This document shows, piece by piece, positions 1-8,795 of a stretch of DNA of 64,000 nucleotides. How positions within the stretch are numbered: the first letter of the stretch is position 1; each line of letters opens with the position of its first letter. Position numbers and translations under genes: made by a program. The stretch is from Alistipes sp. (GTDB lineage Bacteria > Bacteroidota > Bacteroidia > Bacteroidales > Rikenellaceae): NCBI GenBank assembly GCA_017621455.1, contig JAGATC010000006.1, positions 62,001-126,000 of the forward strand, in the 5' to 3' direction. Under the pieces are notes generated by a model. It was given only the letters and a program-made list of their open reading frames with translations. It made no database searches and was not told where the DNA came from.

Positions 1-411
1 GGTGCGGTACGACTGTGTGAAGATCTCCACCTTGTCTGCCACCATAAACGACGAGTAGAAGCCGAGGCCGAAGTGTCCGATGATTGCCTGGTCTTTGTAC
101 TTCGCCATAAACTCTTCAGCACCAGAGAAGGCTATCTGGTTGATGTAGCGGTCGACCTCGTCCATAGTCATGCCGATACCACGGTCGGTGATAGTAAGGG
201 TCTTATTTGCCTCATCCACAGCAATATGGATGGTTAGGTCGCCAAGTTCTCCCGAGGTCTCACCCTTTGATGATAGGGTCTTAAGCTTCTGTGTAGCATC
301 CACAGCGTTTGATACCAACTCGCGGAGGAAAATCTCGTGGTCCGAGTAGAGGAACTTCTTGATTACGGGGAAGATATTCTCTGTTGTTACCCCAATTTTA
401 CCGTTTTTCAT
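1..411 (-). CDS. htpG: Molecular chaperone HtpG (Hsp90), N-terminal part
   Basis: The reading frame runs off the left edge, leaving the first 137 residues. They are the ATP-binding (GHKL) domain of Hsp90: the start reads MKNGKIGVTTENIFPVIKK, followed by the helix with FLRELVSNAVDA (contains the catalytic Glu and the Asn that holds Mg-ATP), the DRGIGMT loop and the IGHFGLGFYSSFMV lid-proximal glycine motif. Hsp90/HtpG is a cytosolic dimeric ATP-driven chaperone that remodels client proteins. It is the first gene of a minus-strand unit; no TAnnTTTG promoter stands out in the bases before it. The family is about 620-690 residues long, so most of the gene lies outside the window. Identification is firm. 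Confidence 0.97.
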   Translation of the reverse strand, partial: MKNGKIGVTTENIFPVIKKFLYSDHEIFLRELVSNAVDATQKLKTLSSKGETSGELGDLTIHIAVDEANKTLTITDRGIGMTMDEVDRYINQIAFSGAEEFMAKYKDQAIIGHFGLGFYSSFMVADKVEIFTQSYRT

Positions 412-602
412 ATTCGTAGTTTTAAATTATTGTTGCAATCTATATTGTGGCGCAATTTCCGAGTTGGGGACTACGACAAACTGCGTGCCATCTCTCGGTG
501 ACTGACAAAATGTCATGTATGGGCGCTATCTTGTGTCATGTGTATCGAAAATAAATCGTTGTTCTTTTGGTTGAATTAACTCTATTTTTTTGTCACTTTT
601 TA

Positions 603-632
603 TTGCTCGTTCCAAATTTATATTTATCTTTG
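603..632 (+). promoter_or_regulatory. Bacteroidetes-type promoter for the surface lipoprotein locus
   Basis: TTG at 603-605 and TATCTTTG at 625-632 are 19 bp apart, matching the known Bacteroidetes sigma-ABfr consensus (TTTG / TAnnTTTG). Transcription should begin near 639, giving a leader of about 40 nt before the ATG at 680. It probably drives 680-6958 as one unit. Confidence 0.75.
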
Positions 633-679
633 CTGCCTAAAGGCAGAAAAACTATTACAAAACCAAATAATTATTAACC

Positions 680-3211
680 ATGAGAAACAGATTACTATTT
701 TTCGTTGCTGCAATCACGGCTATCGGTAGCGTGGTTGTGTCATGCGAGAACCCCCAGGTTGAGGAACCTACGGGTAAGAACGTTACCATCTATGCGACTT
801 TGGAGAATGGTCGCCAGTGGAACGCAGGTGATGAGCTTGTAATCAATGGCGCGACATTTACAGCGTCGGAGGGAGGCTCTTCAACCATTAAGATTGACAA
901 CGTTGCAGAGGCTGAGAACTACTACGCAGCCTACGACTTCGGTAGTGGCTCTATCGAGGGCACTACACTGGCGTTGGAGCTCCCAGCTATGCAGGGTGCC
1001 AACCTCTCTAAGATGCAGCCCATGGTTGCTTCGGCTAATACCCCCAACCTCGTTTTCAAGAACGTGATGGGCGAGTTGGTACTCAACATCGAGGGTAACG
1101 GCACCATTAAGAAGGCTACCGTAAGCTCACTCGACGCGGCGCTTGCTGGCGAGGGCACCATTGATCTTAACTTTGCTGGTAGCCCCAAGCTAAAGCTCTC
1201 GGATAGTGGCTCACGCTCGGTTACCTACGATGCTGGCGAGGGTGTTGCACTACCTGCTGAGATTGCTGTAGCACTACCTGCTGCCACATACTCTGGCTTT
1301 GTCGTAACACTCTATGGCGCCGACGACGAGATTATGAGTGGCGTAGAGATTTCGGCTACTGAGATTCTTCGTGGCGAGACAACAGAGGTTAACATCGCTT
1401 ATGAGCCGGACGCTGTGCCTCCTACCTACGTAACTGCAACCATGGAGGCTGATGCCTTTGGTGCGGCACACGCTTGGAATTCTTCGTCAGTACTCTACGT
1501 TAACGGCACACCCGTGCAGGTGGCTGATGCTGAGAAGGGTGAGTTTGGTCCCGTAGCTACGGCAGAGCTATATATCGCTTCAACATCATCTACATCGGTA
1601 AATGGCGTTAGCGGCACTACCATGCGTGTATCTTTGCCTACAACACAGGGTGTAAATGCTCAGTATGCGGCAATCAACCCCGCTGTGGCTAAGTCTACTA
1701 CTAACAACCTTGAGTTTAACTACTTGGCAGGTGTTATCACTATCGACGTTCAGGGCGAGCACAACCTCCGCAAGGCTACACTTTCGGGCAAGAACAACCG
1801 TCGCCTTTCGGGCTCAGGTGTTGTAGACATGTCTACCGACACTCCTCGCTTCTCGCTTGGTAACGACGCCTCGAAGGATGTAATCTTCGACTGTGGCACT
1901 GCAGGTGCAAGCCTTGTTGGTGGCCTAACACTCCGCTTTGTCGTTCCTGCTACGGAGTATACCGAGGGTCTCACTCTTACGCTTGAGGCTACCACAGGTC
2001 AGACCTACTCTATCGAGCTTGATGGCTGCACCGTAGAGCGCAACACCGTATGCGAGTATGAGTCTATCACATGGGAGAGCCACCAGAATGATGGCAACGA
2101 CCTCTCGAAGCTCGGCTACGCTAACTGCTACATGATTCACGATGCTGGTGAGTACTCGTTTAAGACTCGCCTTGTGGATAACACTCCAGTAAACGGCATC
2201 GCTAAGGTTGACTGGTTGTGGGTATCGGCCGTAGAGGGTGAGAGTGGCAATGCTCTTATCTCGGATATCAACTATGCCGATGGTCTTGTAACCTTCACGG
2301 CTACTGGCAAGGAGGGTAACGCTCTCTTGGCTGCCTTCGACACCTCGGGTGCTATCCTCTGGTCATGGCACATCTGGATTACCGATATGCCTGCCGTTAT
2401 CGACTTCCAGAACAATGCTATCCCACAGAGCGGTGGCCAGACCGATGGCTACTACTGCATGGACCGTAACCTCGGTGCTACATCGGCTAATCGTGCCGAC
2501 GGCTACGAGACATTTGGTCTCTACTACCAGTGGGGTCGTAAGGACCCATTCATCGGCGACAAGGCTGAGGAGCGCGCACGCGACACTCAGAATGGTGGCT
2601 GGATGAATGTTGTTGAGCCTTTCGAGAATAGCTCTTTGCTCACCGTTTGCAACCCTGCATACGCTGAGGCTAAGTGGACTATGGCTAACACTACCACCGA
2701 GAATGGCTCTATCGCCTACGCTACGGCACACCCTATGACCTTCCTCAATGGCGATCCTAATGCCAGCAAGGCCGACTGGGTAAAGAAGGATAACTTTGAT
2801 AGCAGCGAGTGGAGCAACATCATCTACGATGCAGATAAGAGCCTCTGGCGACCCTTCCAGAAGAGCAACTACGACCCATGTCCCGTAGGCTACCAGGTGC
2901 CTCGCAAGGCTATGTGGGTATCGCTCGTGTCGACAAGTTGCGTATTCACTCAGTATGAGGGCTTCGAGTATAGCGCTGCCGACGGTCAGAGCGTATGGTT
3001 CCCATTGGCTGGCTACCGTAGCGCACACCCATCTGATGGCGGTGCTATTATGAGCGTGCAGAACGACACTGGCTATATCAAGATTTGGAGCTCGGAGCTT
3101 GAGGTTGCCGAGACCGCTTACTGCTTCACATTTAACGACCCATACTACAATGCTGGCGCAGGCTCAGCTTGGGCTAATGGATACAATGTACGTTGTGTTA
3201 GAGCATACTAA
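680..3211 (+). CDS. Surface lipoprotein: fimbrillin-like repeats plus C-terminal FISUMP domain
   Basis: 843 residues. A signal peptide ends in a lipobox, VVSC, with the lipidated Cys at residue 22. Residues about 30-240 and 250-460 are two related beta-rich domains (each holds a Trp-Asn start, ExNLxK/LRKATxS stretches and a VxLPA-type segment) that resemble Mfa/fimbrillin N-domains. The last 300 residues have the hallmarks of the Fibrobacter succinogenes major domain (FISUMP): ILWSWHIWIT, MDRNLGATSA, FGLYYQWGRKDP, DPCPVGYQVP and a final VRCVRAY. FISUMP proteins are secreted or surface proteins of unknown biochemical role. It is 11 bp upstream of the repeat lipoprotein and has its own strong promoter. 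A paralogue of the C-terminal half is at 17924-19375. Function as adhesin or pilus component is inference. Confidence 0.85.
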   Translation: MRNRLLFFVAAITAIGSVVVSCENPQVEEPTGKNVTIYATLENGRQWNAGDELVINGATFTASEGGSSTIKIDNVAEAENYYAAYDFGSGSIEGTTLALELPAMQGANLSKMQPMVASANTPNLVFKNVMGELVLNIEGNGTIKKATVSSLDAALAGEGTIDLNFAGSPKLKLSDSGSRSVTYDAGEGVALPAEIAVALPAATYSGFVVTLYGADDEIMSGVEISATEILRGETTEVNIAYEPDAVPPTYVTATMEADAFGAAHAWNSSSVLYVNGTPVQVADAEKGEFGPVATAELYIASTSSTSVNGVSGTTMRVSLPTTQGVNAQYAAINPAVAKSTTNNLEFNYLAGVITIDVQGEHNLRKATLSGKNNRRLSGSGVVDMSTDTPRFSLGNDASKDVIFDCGTAGASLVGGLTLRFVVPATEYTEGLTLTLEATTGQTYSIELDGCTVERNTVCEYESITWESHQNDGNDLSKLGYANCYMIHDAGEYSFKTRLVDNTPVNGIAKVDWLWVSAVEGESGNALISDINYADGLVTFTATGKEGNALLAAFDTSGAILWSWHIWITDMPAVIDFQNNAIPQSGGQTDGYYCMDRNLGATSANRADGYETFGLYYQWGRKDPFIGDKAEERARDTQNGGWMNVVEPFENSSLLTVCNPAYAEAKWTMANTTTENGSIAYATAHPMTFLNGDPNASKADWVKKDNFDSSEWSNIIYDADKSLWRPFQKSNYDPCPVGYQVPRKAMWVSLVSTSCVFTQYEGFEYSAADGQSVWFPLAGYRSAHPSDGGAIMSVQNDTGYIKIWSSELEVAETAYCFTFNDPYYNAGAGSAWANGYNVRCVRAY

Positions 3212-3222
3212 TTTAATGAATC

Positions 3223-4716
3223 ATGGCTAAGAAATTTATATCAGTTTTTGCCGTTGTGCTTGCTATGCTTGCCACGGCGTGTGAGAAAGGTGGCGAGATA
3301 AACAAGGGTGGCGACGATGTGGCGATTACCCTCAGTGTGTCACCAGAGACTATTCAAATATCTGCTCTTGGCGAGGAGGCAACACTCGAGGTTACCACCG
3401 ACGCTAAGGAGTGGAACTTTGTGAATGCTACATCGTGGCTCAACATCCGTCGTCACGAGAACACCCTCACGATGCTCGCTTCGGAGAACACTTCAGATGA
3501 GGTGCGCAAGGGTACCATCCTTATCGTGGCTACTACGGGCTCTACACGCGTAGAGAAGAGCGTCGTAGTGGAGCAGGCGGCAAATACTACGGGTGCTGGT
3601 GGTGCATCAATGTTCGAGTGCCCCGTGTTCGAGGAGATTATCCTCTCGAGCTTCGACTTTGACGGCGACGGCAAGCTCTCAGCCGAGGAGGCAGCGCGCA
3701 TCACCGACCTTACGCTCACGATGAGCGACGAGGAGGAGCGTGAGCCTATCACCTCGCTCAAGGGTATCAAGTCGTTCGTAAACCTTGTAAACCTCGACTG
3801 CGACTGCAACAATATCACCGAGCTCGACCTTAGTGGCCTCGAGAAGTTGGAGTATGTAGACTGCTCGTATAACCTTATCACCACGATTGATGTGTCGGGC
3901 TGTAAGTCGTTGAAGTGGTTGTATGCCTACTCAAACCGCCTCAATAAGCTCTACGTTACTGGCTGCGACAACCTTATGTTCTTGCAGGCTTATAACAACT
4001 CGCTCAAGGAGATTGACGTTACGGGCTTCCCCGAGATGATCTACCTCGACCTTCGTCTCAACGACCTTAAGGAGGCAAAGTTCTCGAACTGCCCCAAGTT
4101 GCAGATTGCGGCTATCGGCTCTAACCAGATTATGTCGCTCGACCTAACAGGTCTCCCAGAGTTGTATACCCTTGGTTGCTACGAGAATAGCATCACAAGC
4201 CTCGACGTTACGGGTCTTCCTAAGCTCGAGATGCTCGAGTGCTATGCCAATAACCTCGCAACGCTCGACTGCAGCAAGAACCCTGAGCTTTTGGCACTCA
4301 CCTGCCAGCGCAACCTCCTCACGGAGCTTAACATCGAGGGCTGCACCAAGCTCAAGAAGATTGATTGTAGCAGCAACTACCTCACAGGTGAGCTCGACGT
4401 AAATGGCCTCAATGACCTCTACTTCTTGCACTGCGGTGGTAACAACTACACCTCAATTAAGGCTAACACCTGCACACTGATGACCGATATGGAGTGCGCT
4501 AATACGCAGATTACCGAGCTTGAGGTATCTAACATGACTCTGCTCGAGTCGCTCGTTGCTAACGACTGCCAGCTCACCGAGATGGATTGCAGCAATAACA
4601 CAAAGCTCGATGCTCTCTACTTGCAGGGTAATCCCCTTGAGGTGTTGTACCTATCGGAGGGTCAGTCTGTTGTCGACCTTAAGCTCGACAACCACGACGT
4701 AATCCAGTATAAGTAA
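3223..4716 (+). CDS. Lipoprotein with BACON-like domain, EF-hand-like loop and leucine-rich repeats
   Basis: 497 residues. The lipobox is LATAC (Cys20), predicting outer-membrane anchoring. Residues about 33-125 form a BACON-like beta domain (SVSPETIQISALGEEATLEV, then SWLNI and a VxVEQAA end), a fold seen in Bacteroidetes surface proteins that often bind glycans or mucins. Residues about 147-160 read FDFDGDGKLSAEEA, a calcium-binding EF-hand/dockerin-like loop. From about 175 to the end there are some 14 repeats of about 21-22 residues of the form LxxLDCSxNxLTxLDVSGCxxL, the short leucine-rich repeat type. It follows the FISUMP lipoprotein by 11 bp and so is co-transcribed. Binding role is inferred from fold only. 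Confidence 0.85.
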   Translation: MAKKFISVFAVVLAMLATACEKGGEINKGGDDVAITLSVSPETIQISALGEEATLEVTTDAKEWNFVNATSWLNIRRHENTLTMLASENTSDEVRKGTILIVATTGSTRVEKSVVVEQAANTTGAGGASMFECPVFEEIILSSFDFDGDGKLSAEEAARITDLTLTMSDEEEREPITSLKGIKSFVNLVNLDCDCNNITELDLSGLEKLEYVDCSYNLITTIDVSGCKSLKWLYAYSNRLNKLYVTGCDNLMFLQAYNNSLKEIDVTGFPEMIYLDLRLNDLKEAKFSNCPKLQIAAIGSNQIMSLDLTGLPELYTLGCYENSITSLDVTGLPKLEMLECYANNLATLDCSKNPELLALTCQRNLLTELNIEGCTKLKKIDCSSNYLTGELDVNGLNDLYFLHCGGNNYTSIKANTCTLMTDMECANTQITELEVSNMTLLESLVANDCQLTEMDCSNNTKLDALYLQGNPLEVLYLSEGQSVVDLKLDNHDVIQYK

Positions 4717-4738
4717 TCGATAAACAAGCAGCATACTT

Positions 4739-4873
4739 ATGGAGAAGAAACTTTCTTATGAAGCACCCAGCGCAGAGATTGTCTACGTTGAGGTAGAGGC
4801 TGGCTTCGAGGCCTCGAACGACTGGGGCTTGCCTGGCGAAAACCCCGATGAGAACGATTTTGGTGAATTTTAA
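4739..4873 (+). CDS. 44-residue acidic peptide in the surface locus
   Basis: An ATG at 4739 opens a 44-codon frame ending TAA at 4871-4873: it begins MEKKLSYEAPSAEIVYVEVE, continues with GFEASNDWG and ends NPDENDFGEF. It lies between two lipoprotein genes on the same strand, 22 bp after one stop and 15 bp before the next gene's ATG (4889), with no room for another gene and matching codon use. Tiny proteins with a Tyr-x-x-Pro start, a valine-rich strand, then a small Gly/Ala-Ser motif and an acidic tail occur repeatedly next to Bacteroidales surface lipoproteins and are usually left unannotated. It has no signal peptide. Function unknown. Confidence 0.7.
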   Translation: MEKKLSYEAPSAEIVYVEVEAGFEASNDWGLPGENPDENDFGEF

Positions 4874-4888
4874 TCTATGCAGCACATT

Positions 4889-6958
4889 ATGAAAAAGGTA
4901 TTATTTATTGCCTCACTATTGGCAATCGTAGCACAGAGCTGCACAAAGGAGGATTCACAGAACGTAGTAGCCGAGCAGAAGACCACCATCGAGGTTGTTG
5001 CCGACCTCGGCGGTGAGACACGTACCTACTACGATGGCGATAACATCGAGTGGGCTGCAGCCGACGAGCAGCTCAACATCATCTACTATGCCGACGACAA
5101 CTCATCGTCGCGTCGTCAGACAGCCACACACACCGACTACACCATCGACGCAGAGGGTCGCATACTCTTCACCGCCGACTTCACTACTACCGATGGTGCT
5201 ACATCGTACACTCTCGGCGCCTTCTATCCCTACGCCTACAAGTCGACAACGTCGTCTATCTCGCTCACTGTGCCCCAGATGCAGACTCCTACGGCTGATA
5301 GCTACGACCCCGCTACCGACATCCTTGTATCTAAGGAGCCTGTTACTATTGAGGGCACTCCCGAGAGCGTTAAGTTTACATTTGCGCGTATGGTAGCCTT
5401 TGCGAAGATGACCCTCAAGGGCATCGGCGCTGGTGAGACCATCGAGAAGGTTACCTTCTACTCTTCGGCAAAGCCTGCAGGTGCTGTTGAGTTTAAGGTA
5501 CACGAGGCCGCTACCGTAGAGAATGCCAAGTGGTACAACAACTACGAGGAGATTACCATCACCCGCGAGAACTGGGTTGCTACGGGCGAGGATGTGGTAT
5601 GGATGACCACCGTGCCTACCGACCTTAGCGGCACCGACTTCACCGTGACAGTCGTTACCGACAAGTACACCTACACCAAGAGCGTAGACCTCACCGACAA
5701 GACCCTTACGTTTGAGCGTGGCGACGTCGCTATCTTCACCGTCAACGACCTTCAGCGTCAGGAGAAGCCTAAAGCATACAAACTCCTTACCGATATCAAC
5801 GAGCTTAACGCAGGCGACCAGATTCTTCTATGTACTAAGAATACAGAGTCATCGAGTGCTAAGCTACTATCGACAACAGCTGATGGCACTGCGCTTAAGT
5901 TTACACAATCTGTAACTGTGGGTGCAGGTTTGGAAATCTCGGCAGAGGGTCTTCCTGCAGATGCTGCAATTCTTGATGTGGAGAGTGGCGCAACAGCTGG
6001 CACATTTGCTCTTAAGGATATAAATAAGGGATACTTGTATGGTTCATATGATTCAGAAAATTGGTCATCAGCTCTAAATTACAAGGATTCTAAGGATCGT
6101 GAGTCTTCATGGACCATCTCTATTAACTCGAGCAGTGCAGTGACAGCTTATGCATATTATAGCGATACGGCCTACCGTTACCTAAACAACTACTATGGCT
6201 CAAAGTTTAACTTTGCCGGTAGTACAAGTACATATTACTATTACATCTACTACATCGATGGCGAGTCGAGCGACGAGGGTGGCGAGGAGCCCGCGACAAC
6301 ACCTCTTACCACTCCAGTAGTTACTGCTACTGCTTCAGGTGACGTTGTTACCGTAACTTGGGAGGCTGTAGCTGGTGCTGCTAACTACACCGTAACTTGC
6401 GGCGAGGCTACTACCACAGTTGATACCACAACCGCTACTTTCGAGGGTGTTGCTGCTGGTACTTATGAGGTTACAGTTGTTGCCAACCCCGCCGATGCTA
6501 CCATTAACACTGCCTCGGAGGCTGGCACAGCATCAGTTACCGTTGAGGCTGCCCCTGCTGGCGAGACTAAGAGTGTAGAGATTGCGTTCCCAATCGAGGG
6601 TGCAGCGAGCGGTAGCTCTGTAGGTACTATCTACGAGGGTGACTTGCTTATCTCATCTACCGGCTCTTGGCGTACCGATAGCGCCGACGGTCGCGACTGT
6701 ATCTACATCGGTCGCACTACATCTAACGAACTCCGCATCGAGGCGCAGAATGACAAGACCATCACCAAGGTGACCCTCACTGCTCCTGTAGGCTACCTCG
6801 TTGACCTCAAGGCCAAGGAGTATGATGGCTATACCACCCAGACATTTGCCTCTGTTACAGAGGCCGTTTGGACTGGTGAGTGCACATCTCGCATCGTATG
6901 GACAGCAGCAGGTAACTCGCACTCTAACATTGCATCTATTGTAGTAGAGTACAAGTAA
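4889..6958 (+). CDS. Fimbrillin family (Mfa-like) lipoprotein with fibronectin III-like insert
   Basis: I take the start at ATG 4889 (MKKVLFIAS), not the ATG 12 bp upstream, because it gives a clean lipoprotein signal with Cys18 (AQSC). The 689-residue product has an N-terminal fimbrillin-type domain (residues about 30-290: GGETRTYYDGDNIEWAAAD, FYPYAYKSTTS, then VKFTFARMVAFAKMTL), the family that builds type V pili in Bacteroidales. Residues about 300-470 are a second beta domain rich in Tyr and Ser. About 480-560 is a fibronectin III-like module (TPVVTATASGDVVTVTWEAV), and the last 130 residues form another beta domain ending VEYK. It is the last gene of the locus. No Mfa assembly genes (mfa2-5, fimB-E) are nearby, so a pilus role is not established. 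Confidence 0.82.
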   Translation: MKKVLFIASLLAIVAQSCTKEDSQNVVAEQKTTIEVVADLGGETRTYYDGDNIEWAAADEQLNIIYYADDNSSSRRQTATHTDYTIDAEGRILFTADFTTTDGATSYTLGAFYPYAYKSTTSSISLTVPQMQTPTADSYDPATDILVSKEPVTIEGTPESVKFTFARMVAFAKMTLKGIGAGETIEKVTFYSSAKPAGAVEFKVHEAATVENAKWYNNYEEITITRENWVATGEDVVWMTTVPTDLSGTDFTVTVVTDKYTYTKSVDLTDKTLTFERGDVAIFTVNDLQRQEKPKAYKLLTDINELNAGDQILLCTKNTESSSAKLLSTTADGTALKFTQSVTVGAGLEISAEGLPADAAILDVESGATAGTFALKDINKGYLYGSYDSENWSSALNYKDSKDRESSWTISINSSSAVTAYAYYSDTAYRYLNNYYGSKFNFAGSTSTYYYYIYYIDGESSDEGGEEPATTPLTTPVVTATASGDVVTVTWEAVAGAANYTVTCGEATTTVDTTTATFEGVAAGTYEVTVVANPADATINTASEAGTASVTVEAAPAGETKSVEIAFPIEGAASGSSVGTIYEGDLLISSTGSWRTDSADGRDCIYIGRTTSNELRIEAQNDKTITKVTLTAPVGYLVDLKAKEYDGYTTQTFASVTEAVWTGECTSRIVWTAAGNSHSNIASIVVEYK

Positions 6959-7304
6959 TTTGTTTTGATAAGGCAGCATCTGCAGAGTTAATTATAACAA
7001 AATGCTGTTAATTGCCCATTTAAAGGGTGCAAAACAGATAAAGTTATGGGATTTTTTGGAGGAAGTAGCGTGTCGATGAATTGCATACCAACATGCTCAA
7101 GACGCGTTACCCTATAGAGAGTGCAACTGATACCCAATTGGCAGAAAGGAGTGTGGTCTGCTCTTAGTAAGTGGAATATAAACGGTAACATAGCAGACGC
7201 TCTTTTTCTGGTTTAGTGTTGCCCCCCCCTCATCCCAATATGCACAAAAAAGGCAGGTTATAAAATCTATAACCTGCCTTTTTGTATTACTATCCTCTAC
7301 AATA
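6959..7304. other. Intergenic stretch after the surface locus
   Basis: No coding frame here looks real on either strand. The notable elements are a C-run at about 7222-7229 and the strong hairpin at 7246-7284, listed separately. The rest is low-complexity AT-rich sequence. Confidence 0.5.
7246..7284. terminator. Bidirectional intrinsic terminator
   Basis: A-tract, AAGGCAGGTTATA, a short loop, TATAACCTGCCTT, T-tract: a near-perfect stem of about 13 bp bounded by A and T runs. It can end the 680-6958 transcript and also minus-strand transcription from 8566. Confidence 0.8.
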
Positions 7305-7430
7305 TTAATACTCCTCCTCGTCAAAGGAGTATTCGGAGCTTGTAAGTCGTTGAGTATTAGTGTCTATTTTGTGTCGTACAAGTTTATATACAAGTTTATT
7401 TGGTTGTATATTATCTCTTTTACTTGTTAT
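7305..7430 (-). pseudogene. Possible 3' remnant of a gene ending FDEEEY
   Basis: On the minus strand a frame ends TSSEYSFDEEEY and a TAA at 7305-7307. The last six residues equal the end of the intact DUF2795 protein at 8796-9017, and in both places a hairpin terminator lies a little beyond the stop. The frame has no start codon or recognisable domain and is out of frame with the repeat gene whose stop is at 7439. It may be a leftover of a duplicated DUF2795 gene end, but only about 20 bases are clearly alike, so chance cannot be excluded. Confidence 0.3.
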
Positions 7431-7438
7431 ATTGCGAC

Positions 7439-8566
7439 TTACTCGAGATACTGTCCCCAATCAGAGTTAGCATACGCCTCCTCGCAACCTGTTGGAACAA
7501 TCAGATTTTCAAATTTTCCGAATGAGTCGTTAATCTTTGGTGGTATTTTAGGATAACATACTATTGTGTCTATATTACAACCCTTAAATGCTTCCTTGCC
7601 TATCTCACTAACGCTTTTTCCAATAGTCACACTTGTAAGGCTGTCGCAATAAAAGAATGCACCCTCTCCAATCGTCGTTACGCTACCGGGGATAGTCACA
7701 CTTGTAAGGCTTTCGCAATTTCGGAATGTATAATTTCCAATCGTCGTTACGCTATCAGGAATAGTCACACTTGTAAGACTGTTGCAACCCCAGAATGCCC
7801 TCTCTCCAATCGTCGTTACGCTATCGGGGATAGTCACACTTGTAAGGCTTTCGCAAAAATAGAATGCCCCCTCTCCAATCGTCGTTACGCTATCGGGGAT
7901 AGTCACACTTGTAAGGCTTTTGCAATCAAAGAATGCATCCTTTCCAATCGTTGTTACGCTATCGGGGATAGTCACACTTGTTAGGCTGCTGCAACCACTA
8001 AATGCACTATTTCCAATCGTCGTTACGCTATCAGGAATAGTCACACTTGTAAGGCTGCTGCAATCACTGAATGCAGAACTTCCAATCGTCGTTACGCTAT
8101 CGGGGATAGTCACTCTTCTTAGGTTGTAGCAACCATTGAATGCACTATTTCCAATCGTCGTTACGCTTTTTCCAATAGTCACACTTGTAAGACTGTTGCA
8201 ATCCCAGAATACCCGCTCTCCAATCGTCGTTACGCTATCAGGAATAGTCACTTTTGTAAGGCTGTCGCATTTATAGAATGCCGCACGTCCAATCGTCGTT
8301 ACGCTATCGGGAATAGTCACACTTGTAAGGCTGGTGCAATTATAGAATGCACGCTCTCCAATCCTGGTAATAGGTTTATCGAAGATAACCTTACCTATAT
8401 TTGTGTAGGTGTGTGACACTATTTTTGCATCAAACGCATCTTCCTTAAATGATAGCATTTGCCCATCAGTAGTAGTGTATTCAAAGATACAAAGTTTATT
8501 ATTTGTTAAGTCTGCGGAGATAAGTTTTGTATTATTTGTTAAGTCTGCGGAGATAAGTTTTGCCAT
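7439..8566 (-). CDS. BspA-type leucine-rich repeat protein (LRR_5)
   Basis: 375 residues. Residues 77-329 are eleven consecutive 23-residue repeats of the Treponema/BspA class, consensus CxSLTSVTIPDSVTTIGxxAF, so similar at the DNA level that the 69-bp period is visible by eye. The last 45 residues close the solenoid (VSEIGKEAFKG) and end DWGQYLE. There is no signal peptide, unlike most BspA surface proteins, so a cytosolic place is possible. Residues 3-12 and 14-23 (KLISADLTNN) are a perfect tandem duplication. A TACCTTTG promoter (8596-8603) sits about 30 bp upstream. BspA repeats mediate protein binding; the partner is unknown. Codon use is more AT-rich than its neighbours. Confidence 0.85.
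   Translation of the reverse strand: MAKLISADLTNNTKLISADLTNNKLCIFEYTTTDGQMLSFKEDAFDAKIVSHTYTNIGKVIFDKPITRIGERAFYNCTSLTSVTIPDSVTTIGRAAFYKCDSLTKVTIPDSVTTIGERVFWDCNSLTSVTIGKSVTTIGNSAFNGCYNLRRVTIPDSVTTIGSSAFSDCSSLTSVTIPDSVTTIGNSAFSGCSSLTSVTIPDSVTTIGKDAFFDCKSLTSVTIPDSVTTIGEGAFYFCESLTSVTIPDSVTTIGERAFWGCNSLTSVTIPDSVTTIGNYTFRNCESLTSVTIPGSVTTIGEGAFFYCDSLTSVTIGKSVSEIGKEAFKGCNIDTIVCYPKIPPKINDSFGKFENLIVPTGCEEAYANSDWGQYLE
7580..8338 (-). repeat. Eleven 69-bp coding repeats
   Basis: Tandem 69-bp units encode the 23-residue leucine-rich repeats. The core matching TCCAATCGTCGTTACGCTAT on the plus strand is nearly invariant. Such near-identity suggests recent unit duplication or homogenisation by recombination, and repeat number probably varies among strains. 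Confidence 0.9.
8498..8562 (-). repeat. 33-bp tandem duplication at the 5' end of the repeat gene
   Basis: Two identical 32-base copies (8498-8529 and 8531-8562; each contains GTTAAGTCTGCGGAGATAAG) are 33 bp apart and duplicate 11 codons in frame. Confidence 0.9.
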
Positions 8567-8595
8567 AGTCGTGTCAGCATAGGTTTACATCTACA

Positions 8596-8603
8596 CAAAG
8601 GTA
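8596..8603 (-). promoter_or_regulatory. -7 promoter element for the LRR_5 gene
   Basis: TACCTTTG on the minus strand matches TAnnTTTG and places the transcript start near 8589, about 23 bases before the ATG at 8566. No clear TTG at -33. Confidence 0.55.
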
Positions 8604-8723
8604 GTGATTTATTTTTAATTTGTAATAGGATTCACAAAAGAATCAGAAAATAAACAAGAAAATTTTTCCAACCCCACCGCAGATAGTGTAGAACAAGGGT
8701 TACGGAGTGGTAATGATAGAAAT

Positions 8724-8764
8724 AAAAAAGAGAGAAACAAGTTTATTTTCTTGTTTCTCTTTTT
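8724..8764 (-). terminator. Terminator after the DUF2795 gene
   Basis: AGAGAAACAAG, short AT loop, CTTGTTTCTCT flanked by A and T runs; 11-bp stem, 32 bp past the stop of the minus-strand gene. Confidence 0.7.
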
Positions 8765-8795
8765 GATAATCAGTAGTTTATACCGATATTCTTGT

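Noticed and set aside
680..6958. Complete type V pilus (mfa/fim) cluster
   Set aside because: Only fimbrillin-like structural lipoproteins are seen; no anchor, tip or assembly genes are present.
7580..8338. Regular 69-bp repeats as a CRISPR array
   Set aside because: The units are in frame, have no variable spacers and encode leucine-rich repeats.
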